From NCBI RefSeq assembly GCF_900104695.1, contig NZ_FNSW01000001.1:310001-374000 (forward strand): a stretch of 64,000 bases of DNA, in the 5' to 3' direction. Of the stretch, positions 1 through 7,920 are shown one piece after another. Positions within the stretch are counted from its first letter, which is position 1. Every line of letters starts with the position of its first letter. This DNA comes from Paenibacillus sp. GP183 (lineage in GTDB: Bacteria > Bacillota > Bacilli > Paenibacillales > NBRC-103111). A program made the position numbers and the translations under genes. The notes beneath the pieces were generated by a model. The model did not search any database, was not told the DNA's origin, and saw only the letters and a program-made list of their open reading frames with translations.

Positions 1-123
1 CGTACGGATAGATTGCCGGCTAACCTGCTTCAGGCGCAGCGCGACTATTTTGGTGCCCATACCTTTCAAAGGGTTGACAAAGAAGGCACCTTCCACTACG
101 AGTGGTTGGAGCTTGATAATTAA
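1..123 (+). CDS. gnd: 6-phosphogluconate dehydrogenase, C-terminal end (partial)
   Basis: The window opens inside this gene; 40 codons remain before a TAA stop. The surviving peptide carries the [18 protein letters not shown] segment and ends in HYEWLELDN, which matches the conserved C-terminus of decarboxylating 6-phosphogluconate dehydrogenase of the oxidative pentose phosphate pathway (NADP-dependent conversion of 6-phosphogluconate to ribulose 5-phosphate and CO2). The catalytic and nucleotide-binding parts lie outside the window, so intactness cannot be judged. Confidence 0.88.
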   Translation, partial: RTDRLPANLLQAQRDYFGAHTFQRVDKEGTFHYEWLELDN

Positions 124-129
124 TCGCTT

Positions 130-423
130 TTATTCAATGGGGCCGTAAGCAGCTTCACAAAGCCATCTTTTTAATCGGTCCGCTTCTTGATCAAAGCCGT
201 TTTTACGGTGAATGAGCATCATCGCAATCTCGGTGAAATAGCGAAAGCTCCTTAACAGTTGTGGTTGGGAAAGGCCTGCAAGATTCGGGTCCTCCTCAGC
301 CACTTTTTTCTTAATAAATTCAAGTATCCAAATGACATCCTCCTTGCAGAGCTGGTATCCGGGCTTTAATATTTGGTCCAGCTTGCCTGGGGCGATACCT
401 TGTATAGCGGGAACAGAGTTCAA
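130..423 (-). CDS. small conserved hypothetical protein
   Basis: This is a 97-residue soluble protein that I do not recognise. It is mostly helical in character with charged segments (EFIKKKVAEED, QEADRLKRWL) and no membrane segment or signal peptide. I place the start at a TTG preceded by AAGGAG with about 10 bases spacing; the frame stays open 9 codons further upstream, but that longer start has no ribosome site. It converges on gnd, whose stop lies 6 bases away, and is divergent from aroK. The product name is unknown; coding status rests on the ribosome site, clean frame and spacing. Confidence 0.6.
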   Translation of the reverse strand: MNSVPAIQGIAPGKLDQILKPGYQLCKEDVIWILEFIKKKVAEEDPNLAGLSQPQLLRSFRYFTEIAMMLIHRKNGFDQEADRLKRWLCEAAYGPIE

Positions 424-596
424 TGCATCATCTCTCCTTATGAACTGCAAATCTATCTCTTATTCATCTTTACTACAGCGGTTAGAAATTATTCTCAGAC
501 ATCTTGAATTTCTGCAGAATTGTATTCATCCCAGAGGTGCATATGGTATGATATGAAAAGTTTAAGGTGACTTTATTCATTGAAAGAAGGATCGAT

Positions 597-1109
597 GTGC
601 GTAGACGCAACGTGATATTAGTCGGGTTTATGGGGACTGGTAAATCAACGGTGGGAAAATTACTGGCCAAAAGATTGGGCTGGACCTTCATCGATATGGA
701 TGAGCGGATTGAAAAAGAGCAGAGAATGCCGATCCGGGAACTGTTTCGGATTCACGGAGAATCCTATTTTCGCGACTTGGAAACCAAAGCGCTGAGTGCT
801 CAGTTAGATGCAGATCAACAAATAGTGGCAACGGGTGGAGGGGCGGTATTAGCGGAAGAAAATCGTTCCTGCATGCTCGACAATGGATGGGTCATTGCGC
901 TGACTGCTAACCCGGATACCATTATCAGCAGAGTCAGCCGCGATCAAAATCGCCCTTTGCTCCAGGGCAATCTTCAAGAACGCGTCAATACCCTGCTTGA
1001 AGAGCGGAAGCATGCTTATGAATTTGCACATGTGACGATAGATACAACTCATTTGAACACCGATCAAATCGTCGATCTTATTCTGCAAACCAACACTCTG
1101 GAGCCATAA
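597..1109 (+). CDS. aroK: shikimate kinase
   Basis: Shikimate kinase phosphorylates shikimate at the 3-hydroxyl with ATP in the chorismate pathway. The 170-residue length fits the family. A Walker A loop GFMGTGKST lies near residues 10-18, the substrate-binding DMDERIE follows near residue 33, the GGGAV motif sits in the middle and a lid arginine region (RPLL) comes later. I chose the GTG at 597 because GAAAGAAGG lies 6 bases upstream; a GTG 30 bases earlier is in frame but lacks a site. aroA, the enzyme acting one step later, lies 1.2 kb downstream on the same strand, though a convergent rhodanese gene and crcB genes separate them. Confidence 0.93.
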   Translation: MRRRNVILVGFMGTGKSTVGKLLAKRLGWTFIDMDERIEKEQRMPIRELFRIHGESYFRDLETKALSAQLDADQQIVATGGGAVLAEENRSCMLDNGWVIALTANPDTIISRVSRDQNRPLLQGNLQERVNTLLEERKHAYEFAHVTIDTTHLNTDQIVDLILQTNTLEP

Positions 1110-1121
1110 TCGATAGAGGAA

Positions 1122-1412
1122 TCACTTGGCCCATTCGAGCATGCCGCCAGTCATATTCTTAAGCCCTTTATAGCCTTGGGCCATTAAAAAGTCATAGGCT
1201 TTACCGCTGCGCCCGCCGCTGCGGCAAACGAGAATTATTTCATTGTTTAGCGGTATTTCCGTATGGCGGACGGGCAGCTCACCAAGCGGTATGTGCTTGG
1301 CTCCCGGGATCATGCCAGCCGCTACTTCCTCCGCTTCACGAACATCAATAATGTTCAGGACTTCTCCTTGTTCAAGCCTTTGTTTGATTTCATGCGGTAA
1401 AATAGTCTCCAT
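1122..1412 (-). CDS. single-domain rhodanese-like sulfurtransferase
   Basis: This 96-residue protein is one rhodanese domain. It has the N-terminal NIIDVREAEE motif, the GAKHIPLGEL turn, and the active-site loop CRSGGRSGKA with the predicted persulfide-bearing Cys63. Family members move sulfane sulfur or act in thiol homeostasis; the particular acceptor cannot be told from sequence. It lies convergent to aroK and divergent from the fluoride-channel genes, so it is probably a single-gene unit. Confidence 0.88.
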   Translation of the reverse strand: METILPHEIKQRLEQGEVLNIIDVREAEEVAAGMIPGAKHIPLGELPVRHTEIPLNNEIILVCRSGGRSGKAYDFLMAQGYKGLKNMTGGMLEWAK

Positions 1413-1543
1413 GATATCAGCCTCCGAAATCCTGATTGAGAGGGATGACCTCGCTTAAATTATCATAGGAATAATTCGGCTTGATGTCAATCAGCTGACA
1501 ACAGGCTGATCGAATTTTGATTTGATGCAAATAGAGGTGAATT

Positions 1544-1930
1544 ATGGCAATCCTATACATCGGAATTGCAGGAGTTCTGGGTGCATGGACAAGGTATGCT
1601 TGTACCCTGCTGTGGAATCCAGCTTCGCCGGAGAAGTTCCCCTGGGGAACACTATTTTGTAATTTTTCAGGTTGCCTGCTAATAAGCTTTATAGCCTATT
1701 CCACGTTCAAGCAAATTTCAGCTCAAATGCGCCTAACTATCACAACTGGTTTTATCGGAGCTTTTACTACTTTTTCATCCCTTAGCTTTGAAACATTTGC
1801 CATGCTGGATGCTGGTCATGTATGGCTTGCTGTCATTTATATCATGGGAAGTCTCTGGGGAGGACTATTTTTTGCCTGGTTGGGAAATCGAATTGCTTTG
1901 GCGCTCTCTTCAAGGAGGGCCCATCTATGA
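1544..1930 (+). CDS. crcB: fluoride channel subunit CrcB/Fluc (first copy)
   Basis: CrcB/Fluc proteins form dual-topology dimeric channels that export fluoride. This 128-residue protein shows the GxxGAWTRY N-terminal motif, the LFCNFSGCLL segment (family NxxG) and the pore-lining TTGFIGAFTTFSS signature, spread over four hydrophobic segments. It starts at an ATG after AGAGGTG and overlaps the next crcB by four bases (ATGA). Firmicutes often carry two adjacent crcB genes whose products can pair as a heterodimer. I looked for a fluoride riboswitch in the preceding 130 bases and found none convincing. Confidence 0.93.
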   Translation: MAILYIGIAGVLGAWTRYACTLLWNPASPEKFPWGTLFCNFSGCLLISFIAYSTFKQISAQMRLTITTGFIGAFTTFSSLSFETFAMLDAGHVWLAVIYIMGSLWGGLFFAWLGNRIALALSSRRAHL

Positions 1931-2286
1931 CCCCCTGGATATGGAATGCCGTGTTGGTTGGAAGCGGCGGATTTCTTGGCACTATTTGTCGATATAAGCT
2001 TTCGAGTTTCCTGTCTCACAGGTTCCCATCGGTTTTTCCATATGGTACACTGACAGTAAATCTGCTTGGCTGTTTTTGCGTAGGCTGGATCATGCGAGAT
2101 CATGCTCACGATTCGATCAGGCTATGGGCAGGGACTGGCTTTTTGGGCGCTTTTACGACCTTTTCATCGCTAAAATTGGAAAGCCTCAGCCTGATCAAGG
2201 GGAAATTTACCGGAACATGGCTTTTGTATACGCTCCTGTCTTATTCGCTCGGCCTTCTGCTTGTTGTCTTGGGATACTATTTATAG
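1927..2286 (+). CDS. crcB: fluoride channel subunit CrcB/Fluc (second copy)
   Basis: This second Fluc subunit is 119 residues. It has the GGFLGTICRY N-terminal motif, the TLTVNLLGCF segment and the pore motif GTGFLGAFTTFSS, so every family signature is kept. The ATG overlaps the stop of the first copy, with CAAGGAGGG about seven bases upstream inside that gene, implying translational coupling. The two proteins differ clearly in sequence, as expected for an asymmetric pair with opposite membrane orientation. aroA follows after 14 bases and may share the transcript. Confidence 0.92.
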   Translation: MTPWIWNAVLVGSGGFLGTICRYKLSSFLSHRFPSVFPYGTLTVNLLGCFCVGWIMRDHAHDSIRLWAGTGFLGAFTTFSSLKLESLSLIKGKFTGTWLLYTLLSYSLGLLLVVLGYYL

Positions 2287-2300
2287 AGGAGAGAATTTTC

Positions 2301-3596
2301 GTGAAAGCCATAGTCAAACCGAGCTCCCGGCTACAAGGAGAAATTAACGCATTGTCATCCAAAAACTATACAACCCGCTATCTGCTGCTTGCCGCCCTGG
2401 CAGAAGGGACAAGCACCATTTACTATCCGGCGCACAGCGAGGACAGCGACGCTATGAGACGCTGTATTCGCGATTTGGGCGCCATTGTCGAGGAGGATGA
2501 TGAGAAAATCGTTATAACCGGCTTCGGTAAGCATCCCCAGCCTGTCTCTGAGCTTAATGTCGGTAATGCGGGAGCGGTGCTTCGGTTTTTAATGTCCGTT
2601 GCGGCGTTTTGCCCGGATGTAACCTTTGTGAATACATATCCGCAATCATTAGGTAAGCGGCCGCATCATGATTTAATTGATTCTTTGCAGCAAATGGGTG
2701 TGGAGGTATTCCATCAGGACGGCCGTCTGCCGATAACTATAAAAGGGGGCTCTCCGCGGGGCGGTAAAATAACCGTTTCCGGCAATGTGAGCTCACAGTT
2801 TCTCAGCTCCCTGCTTTTCATGACACCTCTGCTCGAGCAAGACAGCGAAATCGAAGTCCTGCACGATTTGAAGTCGAAAGTCATTATCGGCCAGACTCTT
2901 GAGGTTCTCGAACAGGCAGGAATCAAGGTTTATGCGAGCGAAGACTTGATGCGCTACCGAGTTCCGGGTAATCAAAAGTATCAGGCCAAACAATATGTAG
3001 TCCAGGGGGATTACCCTGGTTCTGCGGCTATTCTCGCTGCAGCTGCGGTAACGAATTCGGATGTGACTGTGCTGCGACTTGAGGAAACCAGCAAGCAAGG
3101 CGAGAAGGCTTGCGTGGATGTATTGAAAGCAATGGGTGTTCAATTGACCCATCATCAGGGTGTTGTCCATGTACTCGGGAATGGCCGTTTGCAAGCCGGT
3201 GATTTCGATGGCGATCATTTCACCGATGCCGTGCTGGCCATGGTAGCTGCTGCTGTATTTGCGGAAGGAACTTCACGTTTTTACAATGTGGAGAATCTCC
3301 GCTATAAGGAATGTGACCGAATTACCGATTTTCTGGCGGAGCTTCGCAAAGCAGGTGCCGATGTCGAAGAGCGCCAAAGCGAAATCATCGTCCATGGACG
3401 GCCGGAGGGAGTAGAAGGCGGTGCGGAAATCAACGCTCATTTTGACCATCGGGTCATTATGGCTCTCACCGTCGTGGGTCTCCGCTCCAGGAATGGCCTT
3501 ATTATAAAGGATGCCCAGCATGTAGCTAAATCTTACCCGCAATACTTTGAACATTTAAATGCTCTGGGTGCCGAAGTTGAGTTGGTAGAGGAATAA
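2301..3596 (+). CDS. aroA: 3-phosphoshikimate 1-carboxyvinyltransferase (EPSP synthase)
   Basis: EPSP synthase joins shikimate 3-phosphate and phosphoenolpyruvate, the sixth step of chorismate synthesis and the glyphosate target. The 431-residue protein has the N-terminal substrate loop (SSKNYTTRYLLLAAL), the LNVGNAGAVLRFLM motif that fits the family PEP-binding signature, and the C-terminal DGDHFTDAVLAM and RYKECDRI motifs. The start is a GTG at 2301 preceded by GAGGAG; the frame is open further upstream inside crcB but without a site. The NAGAVLRF loop has alanine after NAG where many enzymes have GT, so class assignment (I or II) needs an alignment. Confidence 0.93.
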   Translation: MKAIVKPSSRLQGEINALSSKNYTTRYLLLAALAEGTSTIYYPAHSEDSDAMRRCIRDLGAIVEEDDEKIVITGFGKHPQPVSELNVGNAGAVLRFLMSVAAFCPDVTFVNTYPQSLGKRPHHDLIDSLQQMGVEVFHQDGRLPITIKGGSPRGGKITVSGNVSSQFLSSLLFMTPLLEQDSEIEVLHDLKSKVIIGQTLEVLEQAGIKVYASEDLMRYRVPGNQKYQAKQYVVQGDYPGSAAILAAAAVTNSDVTVLRLEETSKQGEKACVDVLKAMGVQLTHHQGVVHVLGNGRLQAGDFDGDHFTDAVLAMVAAAVFAEGTSRFYNVENLRYKECDRITDFLAELRKAGADVEERQSEIIVHGRPEGVEGGAEINAHFDHRVIMALTVVGLRSRNGLIIKDAQHVAKSYPQYFEHLNALGAEVELVEE

Positions 3597-3619
3597 TTTT
3601 TCTGAACGGGTGAATCATC

Positions 3620-4429
3620 ATGACGGTTATATGGCAAGGCTTAAAGGTGACATTTGGATTTTTTCTGATAGCTGGATTGCTCTTTGCCAGCGGCGTATTT
3701 ACAATGCTTTTATATGCCAAATTTATCGGTCAGGATAACAAAATTCTTGCAAATGATCACATCATGCCATTAATTGGAGCTATGGAAACACCTGTACCTG
3801 CAACTTCTCCACCCCCATCAAAAAAAATGCCGGCATCGGCCAAGCTGGATGCTCCTTTGGTGCTGCAAAACCCCGAGCTTCCTGCAGGTTGTGAAGTGAC
3901 CAGTTTAACGATGCTACTTCAATTCGCGGGATTATCCAAAAACAAAATGGAGCTGGCCGCCGAAATGCCAAGAGACGATACTAAAATCGTTTTGAATGAG
4001 GATGGGACTCCAAAATATTGGGGCGATCCGAATGTTGGATTTGTCGGCGATGTTTTCAGAAAGGGAAGAGGATTTGGCATTTATCATGCTGGACTGTTTC
4101 CCTTACTGAAAACATATATTCCAAAAGCAATCGATCTAACCAATAAGTCCTTTGTGAATTATGAACAACAAATTGCAGACGGTATTCCGGTTATGGTATG
4201 GACGACCATTGACTTTTCCGTACCAACCAGTTGGGTGAAGTGGGATACGGCCAGCGGCCCGATTCAGACAACCTTCGCCGAGCACGTTGTGCTGCTGGTG
4301 GGCTACGATGAAAACTCCGTGTTCATCAATGATCCAAGAAGCGGTGGAAAAGGATTTTCCGTGGACAAGGCGAAATTCATGGATAGCTGGATTGCAATGG
4401 GCAAACAAGGGTTAAGCTATACTCAATAA
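3620..4429 (+). CDS. membrane-anchored C39-like (Peptidase_C39_2) cysteine peptidase family protein
   Basis: The 269-residue protein starts with one hydrophobic segment (about residues 9-33), then a proline/serine linker, then an extracytoplasmic C39-like domain. The expected papain-like residues are visible: cysteine in PAGCEVTSLTMLL near residue 90, histidine in EHVVLLVGYD near 215, and asparagine/aspartate in INDPRSGG. Related proteins (COG4990-type, often described as YvpB-like) are found throughout Bacilli; their substrates are mostly unknown. The start ATG at 3620 follows CGGGTGA. It follows aroA by 23 bases and precedes a CoA-binding gene by 15, so the three may be cotranscribed. Confidence 0.82.
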   Translation: MTVIWQGLKVTFGFFLIAGLLFASGVFTMLLYAKFIGQDNKILANDHIMPLIGAMETPVPATSPPPSKKMPASAKLDAPLVLQNPELPAGCEVTSLTMLLQFAGLSKNKMELAAEMPRDDTKIVLNEDGTPKYWGDPNVGFVGDVFRKGRGFGIYHAGLFPLLKTYIPKAIDLTNKSFVNYEQQIADGIPVMVWTTIDFSVPTSWVKWDTASGPIQTTFAEHVVLLVGYDENSVFINDPRSGGKGFSVDKAKFMDSWIAMGKQGLSYTQ

Positions 4430-4444
4430 AGAGGAGGCCTCCAA

Positions 4445-4870
4445 ATGGCATTTGAAAATCCGACTCGCGAGCAAATTAAGCAAATTCTGGCATTGGCTGG
4501 TAACATTGCGGTTGTCGGCTTGTCTGATAATCCGGATCGAACCTCTCATATGGTAGCCAAGGCCATGCAAAATCGCGGTTACCGCATTATTCCGGTTAAC
4601 CCGAATGCGGAAATGATCTTAGGTGAGAAATGCTATCCATCGCTTTCTGACATTCCTGACCCGGTGGATATTGTCAATGTGTTCCGCAGAGCGGAGCAGG
4701 TTGCTCCAATAGCGGAAGAGGCTGTCCGCATCAAAGCGAAGGTATTCTGGCTGCAGCTGGATATCGTCAATGAGGAAGCTGCCGAAATTGCCAAAAAAGG
4801 CGGGTTGGAAGTCATAATGGACCGCTGCATTAAAGTTGAAGACGCCGTATTAAATCCGCGAAACAAATAA
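4445..4870 (+). CDS. CoA-binding domain protein (YccU-like)
   Basis: This is a 141-residue stand-alone CoA-binding Rossmann protein of the succinyl-CoA-ligase alpha-subunit type. The nucleotide-binding segment NIAVVGLSDNPDRTSHMVA, the GYRIIPVNPN strand and the C-terminal VIMDRCIKVE element (conserved arginine-cysteine) are all recognisable. The physiological ligand partner is unknown. AGAGGAGG stands 7 bases before the ATG. A rho-independent terminator follows immediately. Confidence 0.85.
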   Translation: MAFENPTREQIKQILALAGNIAVVGLSDNPDRTSHMVAKAMQNRGYRIIPVNPNAEMILGEKCYPSLSDIPDPVDIVNVFRRAEQVAPIAEEAVRIKAKVFWLQLDIVNEEAAEIAKKGGLEVIMDRCIKVEDAVLNPRNK

Positions 4871-4892
4871 GCCGCCGAGAGGCGGTTTTTTT
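4871..4892 (+). terminator. rho-independent terminator after the CoA-binding gene
   Basis: CCGCC-GAGA-GGCGG forms a short GC hairpin followed by seven T residues, directly after the stop codon. Confidence 0.88.
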
Positions 4893-4997
4893 ATGCATCT
4901 GCCAATAGCTTCCATAAATAAATTATGAATCCATCGGAGAGAATAAAAATACTCTTCAGAAATGAAGCAGAAATTAACATTAGGAGGATTTGAAGCA

Positions 4998-5915
4998 ATG
5001 TATAGCAACAACTTCAGCAATTTCGGTTCTTCTGCAGGTATGTCATCACAGAATCAAGGATTCCAAAGACAGTTTCAGCCTACAGGCAACGTGCAATCCG
5101 TATATGGCCAAAATCAAGGCAGCCAGGGTTATGGTCAAAATATGAGTATGGGCAGCCAAGGTTATGGCCAAAATGCTTCGAGTTCCTACCAAATGGCAAA
5201 TTATCGTGGAAACCAACAAGGACACGATGCAGGGCTTCGCGCTGATTCACTCAATCCGACTCAAATGCAATCCGGCGGTTTTGGATACGGGGGCTCCGGC
5301 GGGAATTTCGGCACTTCGAATAATTACAGCAGCGTCAATTACGGCATCAGAGGAAATGACCAGGGAGGATATAATAATGTATCCACTCAATTTGGCTTTA
5401 ATACAAGCCCTTACTCTTCCATGGGTCAATCCGGGTACGGGAATCAAGGCTTTAGCTCTTCTTTTGGCCAAGGTACTGAGGCCTTTCATACGGCAAACTA
5501 CCGTGGAAACCAACCAGGACATGACGCAGGGCTGCGTGCTGATTCCATGAATCCAACTCAAGGCGGAAGCTTCGGCAGCTCTTCCATGATGAACCAATAC
5601 GCTATGGGCCCATCCAGCTTTGGCCAATCCGGATACAGCAATCAAGGGTCTTCCTTTGGTCAAGGAACTGAAGCCTTTCACACAGCCAATTATCGCGGTA
5701 ACCAACAAGGGCATGACGCCGGCCTTCGTGCTGATTCGCTAAGTCCAACTCAACAAGGCGGCGGAGCATTTTCCGGTACTAATTTCAGCAGCCCATCCTA
5801 TGGGATAAGAGGCCGTGAAAATACAAACTCGGGTTTAAACAATGTTTCTTCCCAATTCGGATTTTCGCAAAGCACCCCTTACGGCAGCAATCAGAGCCAA
5901 AGCACATTCAATTAG
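4998..5915 (+). CDS. Gly/Gln/Ser/Asn-rich repeat protein of unknown function
   Basis: I do not recognise this 305-residue protein. It is low complexity, dominated by G, S, Q, N and Y, with almost no hydrophobic core, no cysteine, no signal peptide and no membrane segment. Three near-identical blocks centre on ANYRGNQ-GHDAGLRADS followed by -PTQ (encoded at about 5193-5265, 5490-5561 and 5681-5753). A second repeat, YGIRG followed by a NNVS-QFGF element, occurs twice. Linkers are SFGQ/GYGNQ-like, resembling prion-like or structural spore/exosporium proteins by composition only. TAGGAGG lies 10 bases before the ATG at 4998. It is flanked by terminators on both sides and so is monocistronic. Confidence 0.82.
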   Translation: MYSNNFSNFGSSAGMSSQNQGFQRQFQPTGNVQSVYGQNQGSQGYGQNMSMGSQGYGQNASSSYQMANYRGNQQGHDAGLRADSLNPTQMQSGGFGYGGSGGNFGTSNNYSSVNYGIRGNDQGGYNNVSTQFGFNTSPYSSMGQSGYGNQGFSSSFGQGTEAFHTANYRGNQPGHDAGLRADSMNPTQGGSFGSSSMMNQYAMGPSSFGQSGYSNQGSSFGQGTEAFHTANYRGNQQGHDAGLRADSLSPTQQGGGAFSGTNFSSPSYGIRGRENTNSGLNNVSSQFGFSQSTPYGSNQSQSTFN

Positions 5916-5929
5916 TAAAGCCAATCCAT

Positions 5930-5960
5930 AATTAGCGGGCCACTTGGCCCGCTAATTTTT
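5930..5960 (+). terminator. rho-independent terminator after the repeat-protein gene
   Basis: TTAGCGGGCC and GGCCCGCTAA form a ten-base-pair stem followed by five T residues. It lies about 15 bases after the stop at 5915. Confidence 0.9.
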
Positions 5961-5974
5961 CATGCATAAAAATT

Positions 5975-6003
5975 TTGACAAAAACATGAACTAGCTATAC
6001 GAT
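5975..6003 (+). promoter_or_regulatory. sigma-A type promoter for the PTS operon
   Basis: A consensus -35 TTGACA (5975-5980) is separated by 17 bases from a -10 TACGAT (5998-6003). The start codon lies 28 bases beyond the -10, so the leader is short and leaves no room for a GlcT/LicT-type antiterminator hairpin. Confidence 0.65.
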
Positions 6004-6030
6004 TTGTAATAGAAAGGAGGGAGCATTCGT

Positions 6031-7920
6031 TTGAACTGGATGGGAAACTTACAGCAGCTCGGCCGCTCATTAATGCTGCCAACCATAGCGCTTCCGGTAG
6101 CCGCTATTTTATTGCGGTTAGGGGATCTTCCCTGGGAAAGCGTTCATGCATCCAAGTTCGGTGATCTCCTTTTACTAGGCGGACATACCATATTTAATTA
6201 TATCCCGATCATTTTTGCCGTTGGCGTGGCGCTCGGCCTGACAGAAGGCGCAGGCATTGCCGGCATGTCGGCGATGCTTGGTTATTTCATGTTTATCAGC
6301 CTTATTCAGCATGAGCTGGGTGAAGAGTTTCAGCTGGGGGTCTCCGGAGGCATATTAATCGGGCTGCTCGCAGCCATCATTTATCATAGATTCAAAGAAT
6401 TCCAACTTCCGGAATATATTCAATTTTTCGGCGGACCCCGTATTGTCCCCTTTATCATGGGCCTCGCAACGTTAATAGTCTCCTATCTCATGATCGGCAT
6501 TGGCCCTTATTTACAAGAATGGATGCAGTGGCTTTCCAATACGATTTTAGGATTAGGCGGTTTAGGCACTTTTATTTACGGGATCATCCATCGATTGCTC
6601 GTACCCTTTGGGCTTCACCATATCCTTAATAACTTTTTTTGGTTTCAGCTTGGAGCATATGATTCTGGAAACGGTAATATGGTATACGGCGATTTGCCCC
6701 GCTATTTTGCAGGTGATCCTACTGCAGGCATCTATATGGCGGGATTATATCCGATCATGATGTTTGCCCTGCCTGCCATCGCCTTTGCGATTATTCATGA
6801 GGCGCGCGAGGATTTGAAGCCGAAAATCAAAACGATCTTTCTTACAGCTGCGCTGAGCTCCTTTTTAACGGGAGTGACCGAGCCTATTGAATTTGCCTTT
6901 TTATTTGTGGCTCCCTATTTGTTTATGATCCATGCTCTGTTATCCGGGGCAGCGATGTGGATCGCCTATGAATTGGGCATTCACCATGGCTTTTCTTATT
7001 CCGCTGGAGCGATAGATTTTGTGATCAACGAGCATCTGTCCCAGAATGGATTTTTGCTGATTCCTATTGGAATCGGATTTGGACTGCTTTATTATTTTTT
7101 ATTTCGCTATGCGATTCGCCGCTTTCGGATTCCGACGCCAGGAAGGGAAGAAGGCTCTCAGTTGGAAGAATGGGCGGGAGATATTCCATATCGCTCACCG
7201 CTTATTTTGCAAGCGCTTGGAGGTAAAGACAATATCAAACAAATTGAAGCGTGCATCACCCGGCTTCGTCTAACTCTGGCCAATGATCGACTTATGGATA
7301 TCACGGCACTCCGGCATTTGGGTGCAGCGGGCGTCATCCGTCTTGGGGGAGGCAACGTGCAAGTTGTGTTCGGTACATTCTCGGAGCTGATCCGAGAAGA
7401 GATTATGAAGGTTTTACGCAAGGATATCCAGATGGTATTGTTCCATTCTCCGATGCAAGGACGCATGATCCCTATTGAAGATGTGCCGGATCGGATTTTT
7501 GCATCCAAGCTGGTTGGCAGTGGAGTTGCCTTTTTTCCGGAAAAGGGTGAGCTGGTGTCACCGGTTGCGGGCAAAATCATGCACATTTATCCAACTATGC
7601 ACGCGCTTGGCATCGTAACGGAGGAGGGATTGGAAATCCTGCTGCATATCGGCATTGATACGGCCAACTTGCCCGGCAAATGCTTTACGGCTGTCGTCAA
7701 AGAAGGAGACTCGGTTGAACCCGGCCAATTGCTGGTGAAATTCAACTTGGACAAATTAAGAAAACTCGCTTCCTCTATGGCGACTCCGATGATTATTACG
7801 AATCCTGACAGGGTGAAGTCCTGGGGCTTTGCTCCATTTAAATTTGTCAAAAAGGGTCAAAAATCCGTGATGTCCGTCGTCTTGAAAAATGAATATACTT
7901 CTGGGGGAGCAGCTGGATGA
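6031..7920 (+). CDS. PTS sugar transporter EIICBA (glucose / N-acetylglucosamine superfamily)
   Basis: This 629-residue fusion carries the permease and both phosphotransfer domains of one PTS transporter, in the order C-B-A. The EIIC part (to about residue 365) has many membrane segments plus the family GVTEPIEFAFLF and HHGFSYSAGAIDF motifs. EIIB has the phosphorylation site EACITRLR, Cys408. EIIA has LLHIGIDT with the phospho-accepting His539. Domain order and motifs fit the GlcNAc/glucose group; which sugar is carried cannot be decided here. The start is TTG at 6031 after AAAGGAGGG. Its last four bases overlap ptsI, implying coupled translation. Confidence 0.88.
   Translation: MNWMGNLQQLGRSLMLPTIALPVAAILLRLGDLPWESVHASKFGDLLLLGGHTIFNYIPIIFAVGVALGLTEGAGIAGMSAMLGYFMFISLIQHELGEEFQLGVSGGILIGLLAAIIYHRFKEFQLPEYIQFFGGPRIVPFIMGLATLIVSYLMIGIGPYLQEWMQWLSNTILGLGGLGTFIYGIIHRLLVPFGLHHILNNFFWFQLGAYDSGNGNMVYGDLPRYFAGDPTAGIYMAGLYPIMMFALPAIAFAIIHEAREDLKPKIKTIFLTAALSSFLTGVTEPIEFAFLFVAPYLFMIHALLSGAAMWIAYELGIHHGFSYSAGAIDFVINEHLSQNGFLLIPIGIGFGLLYYFLFRYAIRRFRIPTPGREEGSQLEEWAGDIPYRSPLILQALGGKDNIKQIEACITRLRLTLANDRLMDITALRHLGAAGVIRLGGGNVQVVFGTFSELIREEIMKVLRKDIQMVLFHSPMQGRMIPIEDVPDRIFASKLVGSGVAFFPEKGELVSPVAGKIMHIYPTMHALGIVTEEGLEILLHIGIDTANLPGKCFTAVVKEGDSVEPGQLLVKFNLDKLRKLASSMATPMIITNPDRVKSWGFAPFKFVKKGQKSVMSVVLKNEYTSGGAAG

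Noticed and set aside
1413-1543. Possible fluoride riboswitch before the crcB pair
   Set aside because: GGGATGACCTCG only loosely resembles the crcB motif and the conserved GATGG and CCTAC parts are missing. ATCAGC...GCTGAT is a short hairpin without a proper T run.
5164-5714. Overlapping open frames in the repeat-protein gene
   Set aside because: They are shadows of the same DNA repeats. Only the frame from 4998 has TAGGAGG and ends just before a terminator.
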